A DNA stretch of 6,168 nt from Boseongicola sp. (GCA_013042895.1 JABDPD010000301.1:1-6168), one strand, 5' to 3'; numbered from the stretch's first letter, positions 1 to 5,362 are shown. The notes: generated by a model from the letters alone, not told the origin. A program made the numbers and translations.

Positions 1-645
1 CGCCGGGACCGTCCACGAGTGGATCACGTCGCCACCGGTCAACTGGACAACCACAACCTTGCCGGTCGGGATCACAATCGACGTGTCTGTCGCCAACAGG
101 AACTGCTCATCGCTGTAACCGGCATCCGCAAGTTGCTGCGACACATCCGGTGTCAGCATGTTCCCTTCCGCCGCGCCAATCATATAGCTTTCGAATTCAA
201 TGCCCTCATCCACGTACTCATAGCCCCAGTACCACTGATAACCGGTTGCCTTGATGACCACGTCGCCTTCCGGAATGGTCTGATCCTTGAACAGAACCGG
301 CAACGAGAACGAGCCAATAAAGATCAGAATCACAATCGGAATGACCGTCCATGCAACTTCGATTGGCGTGTTGTGGGTGAACGTTTTCGGCTCAGGGTTG
401 GACTTCTGATTGTAACGCACGATCACGTACAACAAGAGCCCCAAAACAAAGAGCGTGATGATCGTGATGATCACCAAAAGGAAGTTATCCAGCCAGACAA
501 CGTCCTGCATGCTGCTGGTTGCCTGTGGCTGAAATCCCAGCTCCCCGTCGGTCGGCTGACCGATGATGGGAAGGTCCTGAGCGAAAGCGGCTCCAGCGGC
601 GGCAAAAGACGCGGCCAGTCCGGTAAGAAAGGTCGAAAGACGCAT
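1..645 (-). CDS. coxB: Cytochrome c oxidase subunit II, N-terminal 215 codons (3' end outside window)
   Basis: Subunit II of an aa3-type terminal oxidase takes electrons from cytochrome c through its CuA centre and passes them to subunit I. The minus-strand reading frame is open from the ATG at 645 to the window edge. It shows a signal peptide (residues 1-22, cleavage after AFA, leaving an N-terminal Gln as in Paracoccus), two membrane helices (about 53-78 and 97-119), the conserved FTHNTPIEVAWT segment between them, the aromatic GYQWYW motif (135-140) used for electron entry, and LLATD. It ends in VIHSWTVPA, where H209 is the first CuA ligand. The remaining CuA ligands (CxExC, H, M) lie outside the window. 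About ten residues (near 157-168) appear extra compared with Paracoccus. The start has a modest AGGACC ribosome site (655-660) nine bases upstream. It is divergent from tldD. Identification is secure. Confidence 0.97.
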   Translation of the reverse strand, partial: MRLSTFLTGLAASFAAAGAAFAQDLPIIGQPTDGELGFQPQATSSMQDVVWLDNFLLVIITIITLFVLGLLLYVIVRYNQKSNPEPKTFTHNTPIEVAWTVIPIVILIFIGSFSLPVLFKDQTIPEGDVVIKATGYQWYWGYEYVDEGIEFESYMIGAAEGNMLTPDVSQQLADAGYSDEQFLLATDTSIVIPTGKVVVVQLTGGDVIHSWTVPA

Positions 646-806
646 GTCGAAGATGGTCCTGTGTTTGTTGGTGTTCCCTGACCGCAAAAAACGCTTCCCA
701 CGGCCCTGTTGTTCTTGGCGCCCTAGAAACCATATTAAGTCCATGGGAACAAGACACAGCGTTGCGGCAATCAGCCGCCCGTCACCCCCGCGAAAAAGGA
801 AAACGC
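646..806. promoter_or_regulatory. Divergent coxB/tldD intergenic region
   Basis: This 161-bp spacer must hold the 5' regions of both coxB (minus) and tldD (plus). On the minus strand a TAATAT hexamer (732-737) could be a -10 element giving a coxB leader of roughly 80 bases, but no good -35 hexamer lies 16-18 bp upstream. On the plus strand the only clear signal is the tldD ribosome site AAGGA (796-800). No strong hairpin or operator palindrome was seen. Confidence 0.4.
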
Positions 807-2231
807 ATGGCCGACACGACCCCCTTCCGCCCCTTCGAGACAATGCTCGATGAAACCCGCGCATTGGCGATGCTGCGCGAGGCTGTCGCCGGAGCCGATG
901 ACGGTGAGTTGTTCCTCGAACGCCGCCGTTCCGAAGCTCTGTCCTTTGATGACGGACGCCTCAAAAACGCCAGTTACGACGCTGCACAAGGCTTTGGACT
1001 GCGCGCTGTCAATGGCGAAACAGCCGGCTACGCCCATTCCACCGAGATCACTGAACACAGCCTGAAACGCGCCGTCGACACTGCTCGCCTCGCCGTCGGA
1101 GACGGCGGCGGCACCCTCGCTGACGCCCCGCGTGCCACAAATAAAAAGCTCTACAGCGACCATGATCCCATGGCCGACGCCGAATTTCCCGTCAAAATCG
1201 AAACACTTGCCGAGATCGATGCTTACGCCCGAAGCCTCGACAAGCGCGTGATTCAGGTGTCCGCGAATCTCGCGGCCTCGATTCAGGAAGTGGTGATTCT
1301 CCGCCCCGAAGGTCACTCCGTCACCGACACCCGCCCAATGACCCGCCTCAATGTCTCGGTCATCGTTGAGGAAAACGGCCGTCGCGAAAGCGGCGGGTCC
1401 GGAGGCGGCGGCCGCACGGCACTCAACGGCCTAATCGACCCCGAACACTGGCAATCCGCCGCCCGCGAGGCGCTTCGTATTGCACTCGTGAACCTTGAAG
1501 CTGTCCCCGCACGCGCCGGCGTGATGGATGTCGTTCTTGGTCCTGGCTGGCCAGGTATCCTTTTGCACGAAGCCATCGGCCACGGCCTTGAAGGCGACTT
1601 CAACCGCAAAGGCTCGTCGGCGTTTTCCGGCCTCATGGGCAAACAGATTGCCTCTAAAGGAGTCACCGTTCTGGACGACGGCACGATTCCGGACCGCCGC
1701 GGCTCGATCACCGTCGATGACGAAGGCACACCATCGGGCAAAAACACCCTTATCGAAGACGGCGTCCTCGTGGGCTACATGCAAGACCGCCAGAACGCTC
1801 GCCTCATGGGCGTCCCTGCCACCGGCAATGGACGGCGCGAAAGCTACGCTCACGCGCCCATGCCCCGCATGACCAACACCTATATGCTCGGCGGCGACGC
1901 CAAACGCGAAGATATCGTCGCCGACCTCAAAGATGGCATCTACGCCGTCGGCTTTGGTGGCGGACAGGTCGACATAACCTCTGGCAAATTCGTGTTTAGC
2001 TGCACCGAAGCCTACCAGGTCAAAAACGGCCAGGTCGGTGCCCCCGTGAAAGGAGCAACCCTGATCGGAGACGGCGCCACAGCACTGAAACACATCCGCG
2101 CCATCGGCAACGACATGGCGCTTGATCCGGGTATGGGCACCTGCGGCAAACAAGGCCAATGGGTCCCCGTCGGCGTTGGCCAGCCAACCTTGATGATCGG
2201 TGGCCTGACTGTCGGCGGATCGGCCACCTGA
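807..2231 (+). CDS. tldD: TldD family metallopeptidase
   Basis: TldD pairs with TldE (PmbA) to form a cytoplasmic zinc protease that degrades unfolded or flexible peptides. In E. coli the pair matures microcin B17 and removes the antitoxin CcdA. The product is 474 residues, close to the 481 of E. coli TldD. The N-terminal domain contains the family's ERRRSEALSFDDGRLK stretch. The zinc site HEAIGH is at residues 254-259, followed by GLEGDFNRKG. Further conserved blocks are DRRGSITVDDEGTPSG, GYMQDRQNARLMG, TGNGRRESYAHAPMPRMTNT and FGGGQVDITSGKFVFS. Cys446 in GMGTCGKQGQ matches the third zinc ligand of E. coli TldD. The ATG at 807 was chosen because AAGGA (796-800) lies six bases upstream; an in-frame ATG at 762 has no such site and would add 15 atypical residues. 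It is divergent from coxB. No tldE is in the window. Confidence 0.97.
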   Translation: MADTTPFRPFETMLDETRALAMLREAVAGADDGELFLERRRSEALSFDDGRLKNASYDAAQGFGLRAVNGETAGYAHSTEITEHSLKRAVDTARLAVGDGGGTLADAPRATNKKLYSDHDPMADAEFPVKIETLAEIDAYARSLDKRVIQVSANLAASIQEVVILRPEGHSVTDTRPMTRLNVSVIVEENGRRESGGSGGGGRTALNGLIDPEHWQSAAREALRIALVNLEAVPARAGVMDVVLGPGWPGILLHEAIGHGLEGDFNRKGSSAFSGLMGKQIASKGVTVLDDGTIPDRRGSITVDDEGTPSGKNTLIEDGVLVGYMQDRQNARLMGVPATGNGRRESYAHAPMPRMTNTYMLGGDAKREDIVADLKDGIYAVGFGGGQVDITSGKFVFSCTEAYQVKNGQVGAPVKGATLIGDGATALKHIRAIGNDMALDPGMGTCGKQGQWVPVGVGQPTLMIGGLTVGGSAT

Positions 2232-2292
2232 TCGGCCGCCCCTACTGTCGCTCAATGCTCAGGAGGCGCCCATAAGCGAAAGTTCATGCGCA

Positions 2293-2336
2293 TAAACCTC
2301 AGGCATATAGCGGCGGTCCTAAACCTCGGGCAGATA
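2293..2336 (+). repeat. Two 17-bp imperfect direct repeats, 27 bp apart
   Basis: TAAACCTCAGGCATATA (2293-2309) is repeated as TAAACCTCGGGCAGATA (2320-2336), with 15 of 17 positions identical and a start-to-start distance of 27 bp. The pair lies between tldD and the first PepSY/poly-Asp gene, about 80-125 bp before its start codon. A weak promoter-like pair, TTCATG (2283-2288) and TATAGC (2306-2311) with 17-bp spacing, overlaps the first copy. The pair could be an operator for this cassette; that role is inference. Confidence 0.45.
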
Positions 2337-2350
2337 TCTTTCCAACCGAC

Positions 2351-2371
2351 GCCCCGCTGAACAAGCGGGGC
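2351..2371 (+). other. GC-rich perfect hairpin downstream of tldD
   Basis: GCCCCGCT (2351-2358) pairs perfectly with AGCGGGGC (2364-2371) around a five-base loop. It lies 119 bp after the tldD stop and 46 bp before the next start. No T-run follows on either strand, so it is not a standard intrinsic terminator. It could still mark the 3' end of the tldD transcript or be a 5'-leader structure of the downstream cassette. Confidence 0.5.
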
Positions 2372-2374
2372 GAA

Positions 2375-2395
2375 GCGCGGCCAAAAAGGGCGCGC
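2375..2395 (+). other. Second GC-rich hairpin, in tandem with the first
   Basis: GCGCG (2375-2379) pairs with CGCGC (2391-2395); after a G-G mismatch, CC pairs with GG around an AAAAA loop. It starts three bases after the preceding perfect hairpin and ends six bases before the AGGAAAG ribosome site of the PepSY gene, so it could affect access of ribosomes to that message. Confidence 0.35.
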
Positions 2396-2417
2396 AACTA
2401 CAGGAAAGACACTTGAG

Positions 2418-2810
2418 ATGAAGTATACAATCCCCCTCGCCACTGCCTTCGCCGTCTGGATGGGTGCCGCGCATGCCGACGAATTCACTGACAAGATCGT
2501 CACGAACCTGCAAGATCTTGGATATGACTACATCGAGATCAAAAACGGCCCGAGCCAGGTCAAAGTCGAAGCCATCCGCGGCACCGAGGAACTGGAAGTG
2601 ATCTACGACCGGCTAACCGGTGAGATCCTGAAACAGGAAATCGAAAGCACAGAGGGCGACGATATCGGCCAAAGCGGCGTAGACATTAGCAACAGAAACC
2701 GCGACTTTTTGGACGATGACGACGATGGGCGTGATGATGATGACGACGATAATGATGACGATTATGATGACGACGATGAAGATGATGATGACGACAGCGA
2801 CGATGACTGA
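2418..2810 (+). CDS. Exported PepSY-like protein with poly-aspartate tail (first of two paralogues)
   Basis: The product has 130 residues in three parts. A Sec signal peptide occupies residues 1-20 (cleavage after AHA). A small domain (about 21-76) resembles PepSY_2: a short helix, LQDLGYDYIEI, a variable strand, then EVIYDRLTGEIL. An extreme acidic tail (99-130) has 26 Asp and 1 Glu in 32 residues. PepSY domains are associated with peptidase inhibition and protein binding outside the cytoplasm; the tail should bind divalent cations or cationic partners, which is inference. The ATG has AGGAAAG (2402-2408) nine bases upstream. A paralogue starts 64 bp downstream and an HTH membrane protein follows, probably in one operon. 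The overlapping minus-strand frame at 2252-2503 is judged a shadow. I recognise no named family for the whole protein. Confidence 0.88.
   Translation: MKYTIPLATAFAVWMGAAHADEFTDKIVTNLQDLGYDYIEIKNGPSQVKVEAIRGTEELEVIYDRLTGEILKQEIESTEGDDIGQSGVDISNRNRDFLDDDDDGRDDDDDDNDDDYDDDDEDDDDDSDDD
2712..2807 (+). repeat. Low-complexity GAY codon tract encoding the first Asp tail
   Basis: This tract is almost entirely GAT and GAC codons, interrupted by single Gly, Arg, Asn, Tyr, Glu and Ser codons. GAT and GAC are mixed irregularly, so the tract is not a simple uninterrupted trinucleotide expansion. That is more consistent with selection on the protein than with recent slippage alone. Confidence 0.8.
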
Positions 2811-2835
2811 TCACCGCGTCTGACCCAACAGACCA

Positions 2836-2861
2836 CAGGCTCCGGCAACCGCTGGGGCCTG
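2836..2861 (+). other. Strong intercistronic hairpin between the two PepSY genes
   Basis: An 11-base arm (2836-2846) pairs with 2851-2861 around the four-base loop AACC; nine pairs are Watson-Crick and two are G-U. The stem's last base is the first base of GAGAAAG, the probable ribosome site of the second gene. It fills much of the 64-bp gap. With no T-run after it, it is more likely a message-stability or translation element than a terminator. Confidence 0.55.
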
Positions 2862-2874
2862 AGAAAGATTTAAA

Positions 2875-3279
2875 ATGCTGCACCGCCTGATCCTGATTTT
2901 CTTCCTTGCATTAAGCGCCGCCCAAGCGGCTGCCGACACTGACACTTTGCGCGACCACTACGTCAACGAACTGCAGGAAGACGGCTACGAGGAAATTCGG
3001 ATCACCCGCACCCTGCTCGGCCGTATGCGCTTCGTCGCCCTAAGTCCCCGCTATCGCCGTGAAATTGTAATCAATCCTCTGACAGGTGTCGTTTTGCGCG
3101 ACTACATCCGCGTCCTTCAGCGCGAGGAGGAGGACGAGAATGAAGATGACGGCGATGACGATGATCACGACAGCAATGAAGATGACGATGATCATGACGA
3201 TGACGATGACGATGACGAAGATGATGATGACGAAGATGATGATGATCGTGATGACGACGACCACGATGATGACGACTGA
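2875..3279 (+). CDS. Exported PepSY-like protein with Asp/His-rich acidic tail (second paralogue)
   Basis: The product has 134 residues with the same plan as its neighbour. A signal peptide spans about residues 1-20 (hydrophobic LILIFFLALSAA, cleavage near AQA/AAA). A PepSY_2-like domain (about 21-80) contains VNELQEDGYEEIRI and REIVINPLTGVVLRDYI. An acidic tail (84-134) follows; its last 44 residues hold 34 Asp, 3 Glu and 3 His. The domains align with the upstream protein through V..LQ..GY..I.I and ..VI..LTG..L...I, but the sequences have diverged, so the duplication is not recent. This domain carries several Arg residues, unlike its neighbour, and the tail has histidines that could add transition-metal affinity. 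The start has GAGAAAG (2861-2867) seven bases upstream. The role is unknown; envelope cation or peptide binding is inference. Confidence 0.87.
   Translation: MLHRLILIFFLALSAAQAAADTDTLRDHYVNELQEDGYEEIRITRTLLGRMRFVALSPRYRREIVINPLTGVVLRDYIRVLQREEEDENEDDGDDDDHDSNEDDDDHDDDDDDDEDDDDEDDDDRDDDDHDDDD
3124..3276 (+). repeat. Low-complexity acidic codon tract encoding the second Asp tail
   Basis: GAG/GAA-rich at its start and then mostly irregularly mixed GAT and GAC, with interspersed CAC/CAT (His) codons and single Gly, Ser, Asn and Arg codons. It is longer than the matching tract in the upstream paralogue. The complementary strand is open but reads only as low-complexity Ile/Val- or His-rich sequence and is not a gene. 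Confidence 0.8.
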
Positions 3280-3323
3280 TCAGTGACAGCCCTCTTCCAA
3301 TACAGCGCCAGAAAGTGGCGGCG

Positions 3324-3809
3324 ATGAAAAACCCGGTTTTCCTTGCCGTTGTTGTGCTCATCCAAGTCGTCTGTGCGGCCTTCTTCGTAGGCCAGATCTT
3401 CGCCTCCGTTTTTGCCCTGCCGCTACCGCCCTTGTCATGGACATTCATCGAGCTGATCGAGATCGGCGCCGCAATCGGCCTCGTTACAGGTGTCGTCGTC
3501 GGTATTCTGGCCCTGCGTCAGGCCCGCACGCAGGCCGCCAAAGCCGAAGCCGCCCTGAGACACGCAAAAAGTGCCTTCCGCGAGGTGCTCGAAGACCTCT
3601 TCACCGAATGGCACCTCACGCCCGCCGAGCGCGATGTGGCGATCTTCGCTATCAAAGGCTTCTCAACCCAGGAAATGGCCAACCTGCGCGGCGTCAGCGA
3701 AGGCACCATTAAAGCGCAGACCGCCGCAATCTACCGCAAAGCCGGCGTCACTGGCCGCCCCCAACTCTTGAGCCTCTTCATAGACGGACTGGTCGAAGAC
3801 AGCCCCTGA
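3324..3809 (+). CDS. Membrane-anchored LuxR/GerE-type helix-turn-helix regulator
   Basis: The product has 161 residues. Two hydrophobic helices (about 5-30 and 40-64) flank a short Pro-rich loop (ALPLPPLS). The basic RQARTQAAK segment after helix 2 places the C-terminus in the cytoplasm. A charged helical linker (about 66-92) leads to a GerE-type DNA-binding domain (96-157): LTPAERDV, GFSTQEMANLRGVSEGTIKAQ and IYRKAGVTGRPQL match the LuxR HTH pattern. There is no receiver, autoinducer or PAS domain, so any sensing must come from the membrane segment or a partner. The gene starts 44 bp after the second PepSY gene and probably shares its transcript. The ATG at 3324 is preferred (weak AAGTGG five bases upstream); an in-frame GTG at 3315 would add three residues. 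Regulation of the adjacent genes is inference. Confidence 0.88.
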   Translation: MKNPVFLAVVVLIQVVCAAFFVGQIFASVFALPLPPLSWTFIELIEIGAAIGLVTGVVVGILALRQARTQAAKAEAALRHAKSAFREVLEDLFTEWHLTPAERDVAIFAIKGFSTQEMANLRGVSEGTIKAQTAAIYRKAGVTGRPQLLSLFIDGLVEDSP

Positions 3810-3836
3810 AACCTCCACGCGCCCTCCTTGGTTTCA
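3807..3836. other. Inverted repeat in the convergent intergenic gap
   Basis: TGAAACC (3807-3813, which includes the stop codon of the HTH gene) pairs exactly with GGTTTCA (3830-3836) around a 16-base loop. It lies between the convergent HTH and SDR genes and could be a bidirectional 3'-end structure. The long loop and missing T-run make it a weak terminator candidate. Confidence 0.3.
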
Positions 3837-3876
3837 TAGAATCCAACGCGACCGCGCCTCTTCAAGACAGCCTACC

Positions 3877-4656
3877 TCAAACCGTCTTCAGCATCCCGCC
3901 ATCCACATGATAGGCTGACCCCACCGAGTAAGACGCCATCGGACTGCAAACAAACACGCAGAAATTCGCCAACTCATCGACGCTTGCGAACCGCTTAATA
4001 TCGGCATGCTCGTCCGCAACCTCTTGCAAATAGCTCTCCCAATCATCGCCCCGCAACTCGCGCGCAGTGTTCTCCCAGTCCGGTGTGCGCACCAATCCGG
4101 GGTTCACGGTATTCACTCGAATATTCCGCTTGATCATCTCGCTGGACAAACATTTCCCAAACATCATCAGCGCCGCCTTGGTCGTGTTGTAAATCGGCTC
4201 GTACCACAGGGGTTGCACGGCGCAGATCGACGCATTCATCAACATCGCCCCCCCGCCTTTCGCATCCATCTGCTCTGCCAAACCGCGCGACAACCTTACC
4301 GCCGCCATCACATGCAGTGCCCAGAAATCATCCCACTTATCATCCGGCGCATCCGCCACCGTCTCGTTGGAACCTGTTCCCGCGTTAGAGACAAAGATAT
4401 CCGCCCCACCTTCTGCTGCCGCGGCATCAATCACTGCCTGGCACCCCTCAGCCGTCGAAACATCCGACACAACGGCCACAGCAGTCACACCATACTCCTC
4501 GGTAATCGCCCGCGCCGCCGCCTGAACCGTCTCCGAAGTACGTGCCGTCACAATGACATTCGCCCCCTCGCGAGCAAATGCCCGCGCAATACCAAGCCCA
4601 ATGCCCTTCGAGCCACCAGTCACAACCGCCAGCTTCCCTTTAAGTCCCAAATCCAT
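3877..4656 (-). CDS. Classical short-chain dehydrogenase/reductase (SDR)
   Basis: The product has 259 residues, typical for a classical SDR, a family of soluble NAD(P)(H)-dependent oxidoreductases acting on alcohols or ketones. Visible motifs are the cofactor glycine motif TGGSKGIG (13-20), D65 in SDVS, NAG (91-93), catalytic S143, the YxxxK pair Y156 and K160, and NPGLVRT after it. Arg39 just after the second strand (VIVTAR) suggests NADP(H), which is inference. The usual catalytic-tetrad Asn appears to be replaced by His115 (WALHVMAAVRLSR). The substrate cannot be read from the sequence. The start was set at the ATG at 4656 because AAGGAGG (4665-4671) lies eight bases upstream; a TTG at 4674 would extend the frame through that site. 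It lies 98 bp downstream of the BLUF gene on the same strand and may be co-transcribed. Confidence 0.93.
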   Translation of the reverse strand: MDLGLKGKLAVVTGGSKGIGLGIARAFAREGANVIVTARTSETVQAAARAITEEYGVTAVAVVSDVSTAEGCQAVIDAAAAEGGADIFVSNAGTGSNETVADAPDDKWDDFWALHVMAAVRLSRGLAEQMDAKGGGAMLMNASICAVQPLWYEPIYNTTKAALMMFGKCLSSEMIKRNIRVNTVNPGLVRTPDWENTARELRGDDWESYLQEVADEHADIKRFASVDELANFCVFVCSPMASYSVGSAYHVDGGMLKTV

Positions 4657-4677
4657 CCAAAACACCTCCTTCAAACA

Positions 4678-4701
4678 CGACCCAACCCCTCTTTGGGTTC
4701 G
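4678..4701 (-). other. Small hairpin in the BLUF-SDR gap
   Basis: An eight-pair stem with one bulged base encloses a seven-base loop (arms 4678-4685 and 4693-4701). On the SDR message it ends six bases before the AAGGAGG ribosome site. It might separate expression of the two genes, but it has no T-run and could be chance. Confidence 0.3.
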
Positions 4702-4754
4702 AAAATCCCGGATGAGCCCGCCTCTTCGCGTGCGGTGGCAGAGCCCTCAATTTG

Positions 4755-5174
4755 TCAGGCGTCCATCCGTCCCTGCCCCTGTGCCTCACGCAAGGCCGCA
4801 AACATCTCGCGAACATCCGCTGGCGTCGCTCGCTCAGCAGCACCTTCTGCCACCTCCGCCTCACTCCAAATCTCGCTGTCGGCAGGATCATGCAGCATCG
4901 CCCAATCCCCGAATAACCGCTCTGAGATGCCTTCGCCCACAAGCTGCACCACATTCACATGCCGGTCATCGCGTTCAATCCGCCGGAACGTCGCGCGCAC
5001 CGCATCCTCGGGACCCTCCAAAAGTTGCACAAAAATGTCATGCCGACACACAAGCGCCCCGGTGATTCCGTCGCGCGAGTTGCATCGCCGCGCATCGAGC
5101 AAAATCCCTGCAAGCGAGGTTTCATCAAACCCAAATGGCTGCGACCGATAAATGATCTGAAATAGGTCTGACAC
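4755..5174 (-). CDS. BLUF-domain blue-light photoreceptor (short, BlrB-like)
   Basis: BLUF proteins bind FAD and respond to blue light by rearranging hydrogen bonds around a Tyr-Gln pair. The product is 139 residues, about the size of Rhodobacter BlrB, with the BLUF domain at residues 1-95. The key residues are Tyr9 (IIYRS), Asn32 (ARRCNSRDGITGAL), Gln50 (FVQLLEG), and Trp91 and Met93 (FGDWAML). Spacing follows AppA almost exactly (Gln to Trp 41 residues in both). RIERDDRH (65-72) is also typical. Residues 96-139 form a short, probably helical tail with no effector domain, so a partner protein would be needed for output. It starts with GTG, supported by AGGAG eight bases upstream. It is divergent from dprA and upstream of the SDR gene. 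Confidence 0.95.
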   Translation of the reverse strand: MSDLFQIIYRSQPFGFDETSLAGILLDARRCNSRDGITGALVCRHDIFVQLLEGPEDAVRATFRRIERDDRHVNVVQLVGEGISERLFGDWAMLHDPADSEIWSEAEVAEGAAERATPADVREMFAALREAQGQGRMDA

Positions 5175-5229
5175 TGCCTTCGCTCCTGTTCAATCCACGA
5201 CCAAGAGGTCGCGCTACCTCAAGCCTAGA

Positions 5230-5247
5230 ACGTCCGTCTTCGGATGT
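5230..5247 (-). other. Hairpin in the upstream region of the BLUF gene
   Basis: ACGTCCG (5230-5236) pairs with CGGATGT (5241-5247), with one G-U pair, around a TCTT loop. It lies about 56-73 bp before the BLUF start codon. The role is unknown. Confidence 0.35.
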
Positions 5248-5318
5248 CCCGAGCCGTTTACCTTTTGGCAAGCTTTTCACCGCGCGTTGTCTTAACTCGC
5301 CAGATCACCGTGCGGTCG

Positions 5319-5362
5319 CACCGACGCGATACCGACGTGGTACCGACGCGATACCGACGTAC
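5319..5362. repeat. Four tandem 11-bp repeats, core ACCGACG
   Basis: Four contiguous 11-bp units share the core ACCGACG: CACCGACGCGA, TACCGACGTGG, TACCGACGCGA and TACCGACGTAC. Units 1 and 3 and units 2 and 4 are most alike, so the array can also be read as a 22-bp unit repeated twice. The 11-bp period is close to one turn of DNA, so each core would face the same side of the helix, as expected of a cooperative protein-binding array. It lies about 145-190 bp upstream of the BLUF start and 240-280 bp upstream of dprA. Confidence 0.8.

Noticed and set aside
19..681. A long plus-strand open frame opposite coxB.
   Set aside because: It is the antisense shadow of coxB, whose minus-strand frame carries clear oxidase motifs. 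Its His/Asn/Arg-rich product resembles no family.
1431..2255. A 274-codon minus-strand frame within tldD.
   Set aside because: It is a G+C-driven antisense shadow of tldD, which has conserved family motifs along its whole length.
2252..2503. A minus-strand frame overlapping the start of the first PepSY gene.
   Set aside because: It overlaps a well-supported signal peptide and ribosome site, and its translation shows no domain.
3040..3264. A minus-strand frame with an Ile/Val-rich hydrophobic stretch resembling a membrane segment.
   Set aside because: The hydrophobic run is simply the complement of the GAY-rich Asp tract, and there is no ribosome site.
2712..3276. The GAT/GAC tracts as a microsatellite or CRISPR-like array.
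   Set aside because: They are in-frame coding tracts with irregular synonymous mixing and no spacer structure.
4006..5151. A 381-codon plus-strand frame opposite the SDR and BLUF genes.
   Set aside because: It spans two genes with clear family motifs on the other strand and the gap between them; its product is Arg/Ser/Pro-rich low-complexity sequence.
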